A DNA stretch of 64,000 nucleotides, taken from Desulfosudis oleivorans. GTDB lineage: Bacteria > Desulfobacterota > Desulfobacteria > Desulfobacterales > SURF-7. Below the pieces are notes generated by a model. That model saw only the letters and a list, made by a program, of their open reading frames with translations, had not been told where the DNA came from and searched no databases. Made by a program: the position numbers and the translations under genes. Where the stretch lies: NCBI GenBank assembly GCA_020723305.1, contig DYJC01000001.1, forward strand, positions 310,001-374,000. Reading direction: 5' to 3'. This document shows, piece by piece, positions 18,080-27,699 of the stretch; the stretch's first letter is position 1; each line of letters opens with the position of its first letter.

Positions 18080-18499
18080 TTATTTTATGAATACCTCTTT
18101 AAAATGCTTCTGAACAAGCTCTTCAATCAAATGCGGGAGAGGCTGCGGCATCAACCCTGCAATTTCAATATTTTCCTGTGAAAGCGGAATCAGAATTTTT
18201 TTTGCAGGGCTTGAGGCAATCGCTGCTGCCATTGCCGGCGTAACCTCTCCCATCATGGAATTGGCCATAATGATTCCAATCGGACCGATGATCACATCCA
18301 CCTTCTTCACGGTCTGAACAATTGCATTTTCTCCGGATGCGCCTCGATTGGCTTTTGCCTTGAGCATCTGGGTCGTGGCTATTGCATTGGTTCCCAGGGC
18401 AATAATATCAATCGAATCCTCAAAACATTCCCGCAGCTTTTTAATCGTTGCACTGCCGATACCTCCACCCTGCCCGTCAATGATGCAGATCTGTTTCAT
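18080..18499 (-). CDS. DUF3842 family protein
   Basis: A 139-residue protein starting MKQICIIDGQGGGIG, a glycine-rich nucleotide-binding-like strand-loop, then an alternating alpha/beta pattern (VDVIIGPIGIIMANSMMGEVTP, KKILIPLSQENIEIAGL). This matches the DUF3842 family, of unknown function, found mostly in anaerobes and often next to cooT-like genes, as here. I chose the ATG at 18499 because the longer frame upstream runs through the NYN gene in another frame and lacks a ribosome site. The product is probably cytosolic. A role in nickel or CODH maturation is only suggested by the neighbour. Confidence 0.8.
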   Translation of the reverse strand: MKQICIIDGQGGGIGSATIKKLRECFEDSIDIIALGTNAIATTQMLKAKANRGASGENAIVQTVKKVDVIIGPIGIIMANSMMGEVTPAMAAAIASSPAKKILIPLSQENIEIAGLMPQPLPHLIEELVQKHFKEVFIK

Positions 18500-18507
18500 A
18501 TTCACTC

Positions 18508-19035
18508 TTAGATTTTTTTTATTTTCATATTCTGTTTGCGTTCTTTCTTGGATCGTCTTCTGCTGGGGCCAACTTTTTTTGTGGTGGGCTGCCATTCGCC
18601 TTCTTCATCCTCCATGGAATTCAAACCCTTATTATCCATGTAAGATGCCATGGAAATTCTGTCTTCAAACTCAATGGACGAAATTGTCGCAGCTCCCCAG
18701 GATTCAGCGACATTCAAGATCTCATGGTCAGAGCTAACGACCAATGCCCTTTCCCGTTCTTTTTCAGCCAGGCGTTTCAGAACAGCATCCGCCAACTCCC
18801 CCTGCCTGGAAAAAATAACTTTTATACCTTGTACGCTTTCGGTTTGCCGGGAAATTGCATTGGAATACATGGCATCAAAAACAACGGTGATCTGGTGCCC
18901 TTTAATCTTTTTGTATGCGGCCAACATCCGGATCAGGGCTTCTCTTCCGGACTGAATATCTTCCTGGTCTATGGCACTCAGCGAACCGGACTGTCGAATC
19001 AGGTTGTATCCATCAATGATAATATGAAGTGCCAT
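18508..19035 (-). CDS. NYN/PIN-like ribonuclease (YacP family)
   Basis: A 175-residue protein with the NYN fold: catalytic Asp in the N-terminal strand IIIDGYNLIR, a second acidic site in TVVFDA, and the third in VVSSDHEILNVAESWGA. The C-terminus is a basic tail (RRRSKKERKQNMKIKK) that likely binds RNA. YacP/Rae1-type enzymes cleave mRNA on the ribosome in Bacillus; the role here is unproven. It lies 35 bp downstream of parB and 8 bp upstream of DUF3842, so it probably heads or continues the parAB transcript. Confidence 0.82.
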   Translation of the reverse strand: MALHIIIDGYNLIRQSGSLSAIDQEDIQSGREALIRMLAAYKKIKGHQITVVFDAMYSNAISRQTESVQGIKVIFSRQGELADAVLKRLAEKERERALVVSSDHEILNVAESWGAATISSIEFEDRISMASYMDNKGLNSMEDEEGEWQPTTKKVGPSRRRSKKERKQNMKIKKI

Positions 19036-19070
19036 GTCTGATTTGCCTGGTTATGTTTTATAGAAGGCTT

Positions 19071-19961
19071 CTATGTCTGAAGAAGTTCCAATAAACGGTC
19101 AAGGTCTTCGTTGCTGTAAAACTCAATCTCAACCTTTCCCCTTTCTCCCTTTTTTTTAATATTGACCTTGGTACCAAACCGGCGGGAAAGATCTTCAGCC
19201 AATGTATTGAAATACGGTTCATCGGGTTTGGGAGCCGCTTCCCTGGGTTTGGATTTCATCGTTTTTACCAGCGCTTCTGTCTGACGTACCGAAAGCCCTT
19301 TGGATATGACCATCTGGCAGACTTTGATCTGTTGTGAAGGAATTTCAATACCCAGTAAAGCCCTGGCATGGCCCATACTTAATACATTATCCATTAGGCT
19401 TTCTTTTATCGGCAGAGGCAACTGACATAAACGAAGAAAATTGGCTACCGCAGATCGGCTTTTGCTTACGCGGACAGCAACCTGCTGCTGAGTCATGTTG
19501 AATTCATCCATCAGACGCTGATAGGCTTCCGCCTCTTCCATTGGATTCAAATCCTCGCGCTGAATATTTTCAACGATCGAGGCTTCAAGCAGTTCCGTAT
19601 CCGTGATCTCCTTCACCACAACCGGCACCTGGCTGAGCCCTGCGATTTTTGAGGCCCGGAGGCGCCTCTCTCCTGCAATCAGTTCATAACCGTCACTATT
19701 TCTCCGAACCAGAAGCGGCTGAAGAATTCCCTGTTCCTTAATGGAATGGCTGAGCTCCGTCAGTTCATCTTCCGAAAATTTTCTTCTGGGCTGATAGGGG
19801 TTAGGACGTATCACATCAATATCACATTGGAAATAATCCCTGGCCTTTGTATCCATGGATCCAATATCCGGAAACAGCGCATCCAGACCACGTCCCAGCA
19901 CCTGTTTTTTTCCAACCGATGGAGCAGGATTGTTTTTTATTTTTTGTTTTTCACTTTTCAT
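19071..19961 (-). CDS. parB: Chromosome-partitioning protein ParB
   Basis: A ~296-residue ParB/Spo0J. The N-terminal ParA-interacting segment GRGLDALFPD is followed by the CTP-binding ParB/Srx domain with RPNPYQPRR and the ELIAGERRLRASKIAGL and ENIQREDLNPMEEA motifs, then the parS-binding HTH (TQQQVAVRVSKSRSAVANFLRL) and a C-terminal dimerisation helix. A GTG at 19973 gives four extra residues, but the ATG at 19961 has a better-placed GGA. Together with parA 22 bp upstream it segregates the chromosome origin region, which suggests that this locus lies near the replication origin. No parS site was identified by eye. Confidence 0.95.
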   Translation of the reverse strand: MKSEKQKIKNNPAPSVGKKQVLGRGLDALFPDIGSMDTKARDYFQCDIDVIRPNPYQPRRKFSEDELTELSHSIKEQGILQPLLVRRNSDGYELIAGERRLRASKIAGLSQVPVVVKEITDTELLEASIVENIQREDLNPMEEAEAYQRLMDEFNMTQQQVAVRVSKSRSAVANFLRLCQLPLPIKESLMDNVLSMGHARALLGIEIPSQQIKVCQMVISKGLSVRQTEALVKTMKSKPREAAPKPDEPYFNTLAEDLSRRFGTKVNIKKKGERGKVEIEFYSNEDLDRLLELLQT

Positions 19962-19995
19962 GCTTTTATCCACTTGAAAAAAAACAAATAATTGA

Positions 19996-20757
19996 TCAGC
20001 AAGCCTTCATAATCTCTTTTGCAAGCCTGAGATAATTAATCGAACCGGTTGAAGCGCTGTCATAATGTATGATTGGTTTGCCAAAGCTGGGCGCCTCTCC
20101 AAGCCTCACATTTCTGGGAATTCTGGTTTTAAAAACAAGCTCCTTGAAATATTTTTCCGCATTTTCAGCAACCTGCAATGAAAGGTTCGTCCTTTTATCG
20201 AACATGGTTAATACAATACCCGAAATGCGAAGACCTGGATTCAAATTCTCCTTTATTTTTTTTACTGTCTGGAGCAACTGGCCCAGCCCTTCCAGAGCAT
20301 AAAATTCGCTTTGCAGAGGGATTAAAATATAATCCGCCGCAGTCATGGCATTGAGTGTCAGCAAACTGAGGGAAGGCGGACAATCGATGATGATATAATC
20401 AAAAGAGTCTGAAAGGGTGTGAAGAAGATTTTTTAAAATCTTCTCCCGGTTTGGCTGGCTCATCATTTCCACTTCAAACCCGATCAGTTCGACCCGGGAT
20501 GGTATTATTTTCAGTTTTTTCAGATAGGTATCCGCAACAGTATCTTGGGCAGACACCTCTCCGATCAGACCATGATAGAGTGTGTATGTAAGATCCGCCT
20601 TGTTGACGCCAATCCCGGTTGTCGCATTTGCTTGTGGATCGCAATCCACCAATAAGGTTTCCTTACCGGCATCTGCCATTGCAGCTGCAATATTTATCGC
20701 TGTGGTTGTTTTGCCAACCCCGCCTTTCTGGTTGGCTATGCAAATAATTTGTGCCAT
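19996..20757 (-). CDS. parA: Chromosome-partitioning ATPase ParA/Soj
   Basis: A 253-residue deviant-Walker ATPase: IANQKGGVGKTTTAINIAAA (Walker A with signature lysine), LLVDCDPQANAT (A'), and IIIDCPPSLSLLTLNA (Walker B). ParA binds DNA non-specifically and is driven by ParB to move origins. I chose the ATG at 20757 (MAQIICIANQKGG), matching the family start, over a GTG six codons upstream. It leads the parA-parB-NYN-DUF3842-cooT-ispH series and is divergent from the M48 protease gene across ~107 bp. Confidence 0.95.
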   Translation of the reverse strand: MAQIICIANQKGGVGKTTTAINIAAAMADAGKETLLVDCDPQANATTGIGVNKADLTYTLYHGLIGEVSAQDTVADTYLKKLKIIPSRVELIGFEVEMMSQPNREKILKNLLHTLSDSFDYIIIDCPPSLSLLTLNAMTAADYILIPLQSEFYALEGLGQLLQTVKKIKENLNPGLRISGIVLTMFDKRTNLSLQVAENAEKYFKELVFKTRIPRNVRLGEAPSFGKPIIHYDSASTGSINYLRLAKEIMKAC

Positions 20758-20864
20758 AATGGGCAGCTCTAACACAAATAATGAGATTTGAAAAGCGCAT
20801 AGAAAAAAATGCTTGTTGGATTGACCTATTCTGATCCATGATCATTATAAGTAATGAGGTTTTA

Positions 20865-22292
20865 ATGAAAAAAATACAAAAGTTCATAGCCATCTGGACT
20901 TGTTTCCTGATCATCCCCGGTTTTACGCTTCCGGGTATCGCCTTTGGCATCACAAATGCCGAAGAAGAGGAACTGACAACTGAATTCCTGTATTATACCT
21001 TTCAAAATTATAAGGTTGTGGATGATTCTGTTATTGTCGATTATGTCAACAAGGTCGGGCAAAAACTTCTTTCCCAGATGCCTCCCCAACCATTTCGTTA
21101 TCATTTCTATGTTATTAAACAGGATTCTTACAACGCTTTTGCCGGACCGGCCGGACATATTTTTATCAACAGCGGACTTCTGGAAGCCATGGAAAGCGAG
21201 GATGAGCTGGCCGGCATCCTCGGCCATGAAATATCCCATGTGAACTGCCGCCATATCTCCGATATGATCGAAAGATCGAAAATCACCGGTATGGCAACCC
21301 TTGCCGGCGTTGCTGCCGGAATCCTGCTGGGAATCGGAGGTGCTTCGGAAGCAGCTTCTGCCGTTACCGTTGGATCATTGGCCGCCGGTCAATCCGTCTC
21401 CCTTGCCTACAGCCGGGATAATGAGCTGCAAGCGGATCAGACTGGGTTAAAGTATATTGAAAAAGCGGGCTATGATGTATCCGGCCTGTTGAACATCCTG
21501 AAAAAAATACGGAATAAGACATGGTATGGATCGGATCAGATCCCGACCTATCTGGTAACACATCCGGCAACCGAAGACCGGATCTCCTATATCGGCTCAT
21601 GGCTCCAGTCCAGAAAACAACCCATTCCCAATATTGAAAAAATGCCCAACTATGATTTTGAAACAATGCACAGTCGGATTCTGGCCCTTTATACGGAAAA
21701 AAGCATGGCTTTCTCCAAACTGAAAAACAGCATGAAACAGAATCCAAAAGATCCTTATACCCAGTATGCATATGGATTGTTTCTCGCCGGATCAGGAGAC
21801 CGAAAAAACGCTATTGTCCATATAAAAAAAGCTCTGGAGAAAAGGCCCTTTGACCAGGTGTTCATCCGGGACCTTGGACAAACCTACTTTCTGGACGGTC
21901 AATACGAACTATCTTTGAAATTTCTGGAAAGCTCGGCCAGTATCCCTCATTTTGATCCTGAAGGAGAGCTGTATCGTGCAAGGACTTTGAAAGAACTGAA
22001 ACGAACAGATGAGGCGATACAGAGATACGAGGAACTCCTGGCCCAACGGCCTCAATTTTCAAAAGCAAATTATTATCTGGGAGAGATTTACGGAGAATTG
22101 GGAAAAATGGGCGACGCCCATTTCCATCTGGGAATTTATTACAAACAGGAAAAAAACTATAAAAACGCTATTTTCCATTTAAACAAGGCCGTTGAAAACC
22201 TCACCGATCCGGAAAAGAAAAAATCAGCTAAGACCATGCTGAATATCGTCATTGAAGAAAAAGAAAACCAGCCGGACAACCTGTATAAATGA
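20865..22292 (+). CDS. Periplasmic M48 metalloprotease with TPR repeats (BepA-like)
   Basis: A ~475-residue secreted protease. A signal peptide (CFLIIPGFTLPGIAFG) is followed by the M48 domain with the zinc motif GHEISHVNCRH (HExxH) and the third ligand in ELQADQTGLKYIEKAGYD. A hydrophobic GMATLAGVAAGILLGIGGAS segment lies between. From ~300 there are several TPR repeats (AIVHIKKALEKRPFDQVF and others). BepA/YfgC is a periplasmic chaperone-protease for outer-membrane assembly, including LptD and BamA. I chose ATG at 20865 because GAGG lies just upstream. Convergent with fusA, 7 bp apart. Confidence 0.9.
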   Translation: MKKIQKFIAIWTCFLIIPGFTLPGIAFGITNAEEEELTTEFLYYTFQNYKVVDDSVIVDYVNKVGQKLLSQMPPQPFRYHFYVIKQDSYNAFAGPAGHIFINSGLLEAMESEDELAGILGHEISHVNCRHISDMIERSKITGMATLAGVAAGILLGIGGASEAASAVTVGSLAAGQSVSLAYSRDNELQADQTGLKYIEKAGYDVSGLLNILKKIRNKTWYGSDQIPTYLVTHPATEDRISYIGSWLQSRKQPIPNIEKMPNYDFETMHSRILALYTEKSMAFSKLKNSMKQNPKDPYTQYAYGLFLAGSGDRKNAIVHIKKALEKRPFDQVFIRDLGQTYFLDGQYELSLKFLESSASIPHFDPEGELYRARTLKELKRTDEAIQRYEELLAQRPQFSKANYYLGEIYGELGKMGDAHFHLGIYYKQEKNYKNAIFHLNKAVENLTDPEKKKSAKTMLNIVIEEKENQPDNLYK

Positions 22293-22299
22293 GTTTTTT

Positions 22300-24333
22300 T
22301 TATCCGCGTTGATCAAAGTGAGAGAACTGCATGGTGAAGGTTCCCCTTCCCTGAGTTGATGACCTAAGACTGGTTGAATATCCGAACATGCTTGAAAGCG
22401 GTACAATGGCCTTGATCGCCTGGAGATTTATCTTGGGGTTAATGGATTCGATTTTACCGCCACGGGAGTTCAGGTCTCCGATCACATCCCCCATAAAAGA
22501 ATCCGGCACAAAAATCTCAACGCTCATGATGGGTTCAAGCAGGAATGGCTCCCCTTTTGAAAGTGCTTCCTTACATGCCATGGATGAGCTGACTTTATAG
22601 GCCAGCTCTGTTCCAAGCGAATCCTTGAAAGATCCGCCGGTTAAAACCGCTTTCACATCCACGACCGGATACCCCATCAGCGATCCGCTCTCAAACGATT
22701 CCATAACCCCCTTTTCTATGGCTGGGATAAAAGAATCGGGAATGATATCCCCCGTAATTTTTGACTGGAATGAATTCCCTGCCCCTCTCCCAAGGGGCAG
22801 CAGGTGAATCTTTACTTCACCAAAATGGCGTTGACCAGCCACCTCCCGATCAAAAACAACTGTTGCTTCCGCCTGTTTCCGGATGGTTTCCCGATAAACA
22901 ACCTGGGGTTTTCCAACATTTACAAGTGTATTGAACTCCCGTTTCATTCTGCTGACAATGATTTCAAGATGAAGCTCCCCCATGCCGGACAGAATCGTCT
23001 GCCCGGTATCCTCATCCTGTTTTACCCGAAGCGTTGGATCTTCGGCCATATATTTTTCAAGAACCTGATCCAGTTTTTCCTGATCCGAATGGGTTTTCGG
23101 TTCCACGGCAATGGAAATAACCGGTTCATAGAAATCCATTTTTTCAAGCAGGATTGGAAAGTTAGAATTGCAAAGCGTCTCGCCGGTTGAAGAGTCTTTT
23201 AATCCAATAACCCCGACAATGCTGCCGGCACCGACTTCATCGATCCGTTCTCTTTTATTGGCATGCATCAGGAGAATCCGGGATAATTTTTCTTTCTGGT
23301 TTCGCGCCGGGTTAAACACCTCTGCACCGGCTTTCAATATTCCGCTGTAAACCCTGACATAGGACAGCTTCCGGCCTTCGATCATGGAAACCTTAAAAAT
23401 CAGGGCTGCCAGCGGCCCTTTATCTTTTGCCGCACATTCAACCGTCTCCTCCGTACCCGGAATAATCCCCTTGATCGGCGGGATATCCACCGGACTGGGC
23501 AGATAATCGACAATTCCATCCAGGAGCGGTTGAATCCCTTTGTTTTTCAAAGCACTTCCACAAAAAATCGGCACAAGCTTCAACCCGATTGTCGCATTGC
23601 GAACTGCCTGAACAAGCGCTTCCTCACGAATGTCGGCTTCGGAAAGAAAGGCTTCCAGGATGGCATCATCATGATCGGAAAGCGCTTCAATCAATTTATC
23701 CCGATATTTTTTCGCCTCTTCCCGGAGGTCATCCGGAATCTCTTCGGTCTGATAATTCGCTCCCAGGGTTTCATCATCCCAGACAATCTTCTTCATGCGA
23801 ATGAGATCAATCACACCGCTGAATGTATCTTCCTGACCAACAGGCAGTTGCAGAATAAAAGGTTCTGCATGCAAACGATCCTTTATCATTGCCACCGTGC
23901 CGAAAAAATCCGCACCGATCCTGTCCAGTTTATTGATAAAGGCAATTTTCGGCACCTTGTATTTATCCGCCTGGCGCCAGACGGTTTCCGATTGCGGTTC
24001 CACACCCCCAACCGCGCAGAACACACCCACTGCGCCATCCAGTACCCGGAGAGAACGTTCCACCTCAATGGTAAAATCAACATGCCCCGGGGTATCGATG
24101 ATTTGAATGTCCCGATGGTTCCACTGGCAGGTTGTAACCGCAGAGGTAATTGTGATCCCGCGTTCCTGTTCATCCGGCATCCAGTCCATAACCGCCTCAC
24201 CATCATGGACCTCACCGATCTTGTAAGACCGCCCTGTATAATACAGAATCCGTTCGGTCACAGTTGTTTTGCCTGCATCGATATGTGCAATAATTCCAAT
24301 ATTTCGTATATTATTAATTTTTGGATTTTTCAT
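22300..24333 (-). CDS. fusA: Elongation factor G (non-str-operon paralogue)
   Basis: A 677-residue translational GTPase. G motifs: [15 protein letters not shown] (P-loop), ITITSA region, DTPGHVDF (G3), NKLDRIGAD (G4), GSALKNKG (G5), and EF-G domains II-V ([30 protein letters not shown], and the C-terminal [20 protein letters not shown]). It catalyses ribosome translocation or ribosome recycling. It is shorter than the usual ~692 residues and is not beside rpsL, rpsG or tuf, so it is probably the second EF-G that many Desulfobacterota carry. The start overlaps the preceding GerMN gene by 4 bp. Confidence 0.9.
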   Translation of the reverse strand: MKNPKINNIRNIGIIAHIDAGKTTVTERILYYTGRSYKIGEVHDGEAVMDWMPDEQERGITITSAVTTCQWNHRDIQIIDTPGHVDFTIEVERSLRVLDGAVGVFCAVGGVEPQSETVWRQADKYKVPKIAFINKLDRIGADFFGTVAMIKDRLHAEPFILQLPVGQEDTFSGVIDLIRMKKIVWDDETLGANYQTEEIPDDLREEAKKYRDKLIEALSDHDDAILEAFLSEADIREEALVQAVRNATIGLKLVPIFCGSALKNKGIQPLLDGIVDYLPSPVDIPPIKGIIPGTEETVECAAKDKGPLAALIFKVSMIEGRKLSYVRVYSGILKAGAEVFNPARNQKEKLSRILLMHANKRERIDEVGAGSIVGVIGLKDSSTGETLCNSNFPILLEKMDFYEPVISIAVEPKTHSDQEKLDQVLEKYMAEDPTLRVKQDEDTGQTILSGMGELHLEIIVSRMKREFNTLVNVGKPQVVYRETIRKQAEATVVFDREVAGQRHFGEVKIHLLPLGRGAGNSFQSKITGDIIPDSFIPAIEKGVMESFESGSLMGYPVVDVKAVLTGGSFKDSLGTELAYKVSSSMACKEALSKGEPFLLEPIMSVEIFVPDSFMGDVIGDLNSRGGKIESINPKINLQAIKAIVPLSSMFGYSTSLRSSTQGRGTFTMQFSHFDQRG

Positions 24334-24917
24334 CTTATAATAATCATATCTGCTGATAACGGGGAAGTTAAATCAATATGACCGGCCAATGTCAATGACT
24401 CACGACCCTCGATTAGTATTTTTACGCGTTGAACCTGCGGAATGTTCAAAGCAATTGAGTTAACGATTGAATACACTGTCAGCAACTCCGTCTGGCTTCC
24501 TCCGGGATGTTTTTCCCGGATGGTATCTGAAAAATCAACAAATGCCGTACCATCCTTTGACAGATAAAATGCATTCAGGGTCGCATCACCCGGGATTGTA
24601 CGCACCAGGTTTCCTCTCGGCCCCTGAATCAAATCGCTGATAATGGTTTTGCCGATCTCCAAAGGATCCTCCGAAACGAACAGTATCCTTTCCTCCGAGA
24701 CCAGATAAGAATTTTTCTCATCTGAAAAATAGAGGTAGACTGTTTTTTTATTTTTTTTCGGACCAGGAACCGGTTTTTGTGAAACCATCTTCGGTATCCA
24801 TCCGGAATCCACATTATTTTTTTCAACATATCGGATAAACAGCAGATATCCTGCGCCGGCCAAACTGATGAGGGAAGCCGCTGCCGCCATCCGGAATAAT
24901 AAACGATTTGAAGCCAT
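24330..24917 (-). CDS. GerMN-domain protein, membrane-anchored
   Basis: A 195-residue protein with an N-terminal membrane anchor ([18 protein letters not shown]) and a C-terminal GerMN domain: [59 protein letters not shown], and [12 protein letters not shown]. GerMN domains occur in spore-germination protein GerM and in many non-sporulating bacteria as envelope proteins, thought to bind cell-wall or lipoprotein ligands. It overlaps fusA by ATGA, so the two are co-transcribed, although the functional link is not obvious. Confidence 0.82.
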   Translation of the reverse strand: MASNRLLFRMAAAASLISLAGAGYLLFIRYVEKNNVDSGWIPKMVSQKPVPGPKKNKKTVYLYFSDEKNSYLVSEERILFVSEDPLEIGKTIISDLIQGPRGNLVRTIPGDATLNAFYLSKDGTAFVDFSDTIREKHPGGSQTELLTVYSIVNSIALNIPQVQRVKILIEGRESLTLAGHIDLTSPLSADMIIIR

Positions 24918-24940
24918 TGTTATTGCCTGTTATCACCAAA

Positions 24941-25082
24941 GAGCTAATTTCAAAAGTCTGTTTTTGTCATTCCGGCGAAGGCAGGAATCCAGAGAAGTGA
25001 AGAGATATACCGTATTTTCAATTCGTTTCTGGACACCGGCCTTCGCCGGTGTGGCGGTTTTTCATTGTTTTGAAATTAGCTC
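24941..25082. repeat. 142-bp palindromic element with 15-bp terminal inverted repeats
   Basis: Perfect 15-bp terminal inverted repeats (GAGCTAATTTCAAAA at 24941-24955 and its complement at 25068-25082) enclose two further inverted pairs: CCGGCGAAGGC (24972-24982) with GCCTTCGCCGG (25039-25049), and TCCAGA with TCTGGA. The whole can fold into a long cruciform or hairpin. The inner GTCATTCCGGCGAAGGCAGG core is of the widespread REP-like type that translates as FRRRQES or FWTPAFAGV. It codes for nothing itself and is probably a miniature mobile element or REP-type repeat. Confidence 0.85.
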
Positions 25083-25525
25083 CAAAATATGGAAAATTTC
25101 CTGTCTGGGACTGACTGTGCAATCCCTTACAGGCTAAAGGATCTGAATCTTTAAGACAATCCCGGCCTGATGTCAAGAAGAGATGCGAACTGTCTTCTCT
25201 CGTTGTACCAATATGTTCAAGGTTTCCCGAATTTAAACAGCATCAACACTCGCATGAATAACACTTAACAAGACCAACCCATCCAGTGGAAATTACCCAA
25301 AAAGTCAAAAAAGATTTCCTTGGCATTCATCCAAACTCATGATACGTATGACAGGTAAATGATAACATAATCAATAGAACATACTTTTACAAGGCAAGCC
25401 ATTCAAAAAAAGAAGACCATTGTGATATCAAGCCTGAAATTGTCATACCTATTAAGACACAAGAACCTGCCATTACAAGTTCTGTTGTTTTTCAATCTCC
25501 GGTAACATGAGCCAAAAATAGCCAA
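25083..25525. other. Intergenic region upstream of panP
   Basis: About 440 bases after the inverted-repeat element and before panP. I find no convincing ORF, RNA gene or terminator. It must contain the panP promoter. No clear Shine-Dalgarno precedes the panP ATG. Confidence 0.45.
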
Positions 25526-27166
25526 ATGGAAAAATCAACCCCTTCTGAAAAAAGCACAAATCTGATTGCCGATTGGCAAACCCTGCAAAGAATATTCATT
25601 CGGCCGGAAAATGATGCGACCCAGGCCACATTATTGAAATATATGGATCAGATTCTTTTCGGGCTCCAGGACTTCCTCAAAAAACATGTTGGAATCACGG
25701 AAGAAATCAGTCTTAAAGAACTGTCCGACAACTACAAGGAAACCCGAATCAGCAAAAATCCGGAAAAAAAGCTGGCCGATGTTATTACGGATCTGATTAA
25801 AAATATCGCTCCAAATGCAGTCAATGTTGCTTCCCCCTACTTTATCGGCCATATGACCTCCGCAATTCCATTTTTTATGGTTCATCTGAAAACCATTGTC
25901 GCAGCATTGAATCAGAATGTTGTCAAACTGGAAACCTCCAAGGTGGTTTCCATCATCGAAAAACAGGTGCTGGCAAAAGTTCACCGGCTTATTTATCGTG
26001 AATCGGACCAATTTTATGACACCCATGTGCAGAGTACAAACACCACACTGGGTGCCTTTGTTGAAGGCGGAACTGCCGCAAACCTGACTGCTTTATGGGT
26101 GGCAAGAAATTCAGCCCTTTCACCTCGAAATCACTTTTCAGGAGTTGAAAAAGAAGGACTTCCTGCTGCCTATGCGGAGTATGGCATTAATAACTGTGTC
26201 ATTCTTGTTTCACGGCGCGGACACTACTCCCTTCGTAAAGCCGGCGGCCTCCTTGGAATCGGCAACCAGAATATCCTTCCGATCAATGTTGACGAAAACC
26301 AGAGGATCGATATCACCAGCCTTCAGCAGACCATCCGGGAAATCAAAAAAAAGGGTTCTATCAAAATTCTCGCTATTATCGGTATAGCAGGAGCCACGGA
26401 AACAGGGAGCATTGATCCCCTGCGAACGCTGGGCGAAATCTGCCGGGAAAACAATATCCATTATCATGTTGACGCAGCCTGGGGCGGCCCTGTTTTGATG
26501 TCCGACAAATACCGGCATTATCTGGACGGTATCGAACTGGCCGACTCTGTTACAATAGACGGACATAAACAATTTTATATGCCCATGGGTTGCGGAATGG
26601 TATATTTTAAAAACCCAAAAAAAATGGATGCCATTGCCTATCATGCAAACTATGTCAACCGGCCCGGGTCTGTGGATCTCGGGATCAAGTCCCTTTCCGG
26701 ATCAAGAGAGGCAACATCACTGATCCTGGACAGCGCATTAAAAATTATGGGAACCAATGGCTATGCGCTGCTCCTGGAGCATGGCGTTGAAACAGCCAAG
26801 GCATTTGCCGATGAGATTCAAAGAAGAGAGAACTTTGAACTGGTAACCAGGCCGACATTAAACATATTGACCTACAGAATCTGCCCGGCAGGCATGCAGA
26901 AAGCCCTTGCTACAGGAGATGCCAATCAAAAAAAAATCATCAATAAAAAATTGAATGCAATCAACAGAACTGTCCAGAGGATTCAGAGAGAAGCAGGATT
27001 AAGCTTTGTTTCAAGGACAACCCTCTACCTGAATAATACACCGGACGAAGAAGTGGTCGTTCTTCGCTGCGCGATCATGAATCCCATGACAGATATGAAA
27101 ATACTGAACAATATCCTTGATGAACAGGAAGAAATCTATCGCAGCCGGTTTACGCCTGAATTATAG
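25526..27166 (+). CDS. panP: Pyridoxal-dependent aspartate 1-decarboxylase PanP
   Basis: A 546-residue group II PLP decarboxylase. Family markers are FVEGGTAANLTALWVARN (~173), VSRRGHYSLRKAGGLLGIG (~231), HVDAAWGGPVL (~317, cofactor-stacking region) and the PLP lysine in VTIDGHKQFYMPMGCGM (~347). Length and the N-terminal ASPYFIGHMTSAIPFFM match the PanP group, which makes beta-alanine for pantothenate in bacteria lacking PanD, rather than classic glutamate decarboxylase. That coaBC follows on the other strand a few genes away fits coenzyme A biosynthesis. Glutamate or tyrosine decarboxylation cannot be excluded. Monocistronic. Confidence 0.85.
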   Translation: MEKSTPSEKSTNLIADWQTLQRIFIRPENDATQATLLKYMDQILFGLQDFLKKHVGITEEISLKELSDNYKETRISKNPEKKLADVITDLIKNIAPNAVNVASPYFIGHMTSAIPFFMVHLKTIVAALNQNVVKLETSKVVSIIEKQVLAKVHRLIYRESDQFYDTHVQSTNTTLGAFVEGGTAANLTALWVARNSALSPRNHFSGVEKEGLPAAYAEYGINNCVILVSRRGHYSLRKAGGLLGIGNQNILPINVDENQRIDITSLQQTIREIKKKGSIKILAIIGIAGATETGSIDPLRTLGEICRENNIHYHVDAAWGGPVLMSDKYRHYLDGIELADSVTIDGHKQFYMPMGCGMVYFKNPKKMDAIAYHANYVNRPGSVDLGIKSLSGSREATSLILDSALKIMGTNGYALLLEHGVETAKAFADEIQRRENFELVTRPTLNILTYRICPAGMQKALATGDANQKKIINKKLNAINRTVQRIQREAGLSFVSRTTLYLNNTPDEEVVVLRCAIMNPMTDMKILNNILDEQEEIYRSRFTPEL

Positions 27167-27266
27167 ATCAGGACAAAATCCGACATAAAATGGGTTTGTA
27201 CCGAGCAGGTATCGAAACAAAGGCCATAACCGCCAAACAGATTGATGCAGATAAGGAGAGTCAAAA

Positions 27267-27695
27267 ATGAAAACCAAAAATGCAGTTATGAAAACAATTT
27301 GCTTTGCCTCTGTTCTAAGTTTTCTGTTGTTCTCATCCAACATCCTGACATGCGGCGCACAAAGCAGCCCGGGATGTGCCAACAGGAAAATTGTCAGTGG
27401 TTTTGCAGAAGATGTGGGCTCCGAGAAAAATGAAAATGTGATTATCAATACCGTTCCAAAAGGGAAAACATTCATCCTTACTGATATCGTGGCAGACAGG
27501 GCCTATGGAACCTTCAGCTTTAAAATTTCAAATAAAATCAGCCTGAGTATCAATATCAAAGAATATTCAGTAGATGAAAGTCCTTCCTGGCATTTCTATT
27601 CCGGCATACCGTTTAAATCAGGTGAACAGATTATCATCAAAAAGGTTGAGGGCCGTGGCAATGTATTTGTATCCGGATATCTCATCAATGAATAG
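27267..27695 (+). CDS. Small secreted protein, unrecognised
   Basis: A 142-residue protein with a clear Sec signal peptide (SVLSFLLFSSNILTCGAQ); the Cys before Gly-Ala-Gln might even be a lipobox-like site, but the -3/-1 pattern is poor. The mature part is beta-rich with a Gly/Asn-rich end (SGEQIIIKKVEGRGNVFVSG). AAGGAG lies 9 nt before the ATG. I do not recognise the family. It is convergent with the FKBP gene, separated by 4 bp. Confidence 0.65.
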   Translation: MKTKNAVMKTICFASVLSFLLFSSNILTCGAQSSPGCANRKIVSGFAEDVGSEKNENVIINTVPKGKTFILTDIVADRAYGTFSFKISNKISLSINIKEYSVDESPSWHFYSGIPFKSGEQIIIKKVEGRGNVFVSGYLINE

Positions 27696-27699
27696 GGTT

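Noticed and set aside
23530-24381. A 283-codon plus-strand open frame
   Set aside because: It lies antisense to the well-conserved fusA gene, and its translation shows no domain.
24868-25137. An 89-codon frame with RRRQES and TPAFAG segments
   Set aside because: It is the translation of a REP-like repeat, not a protein gene.
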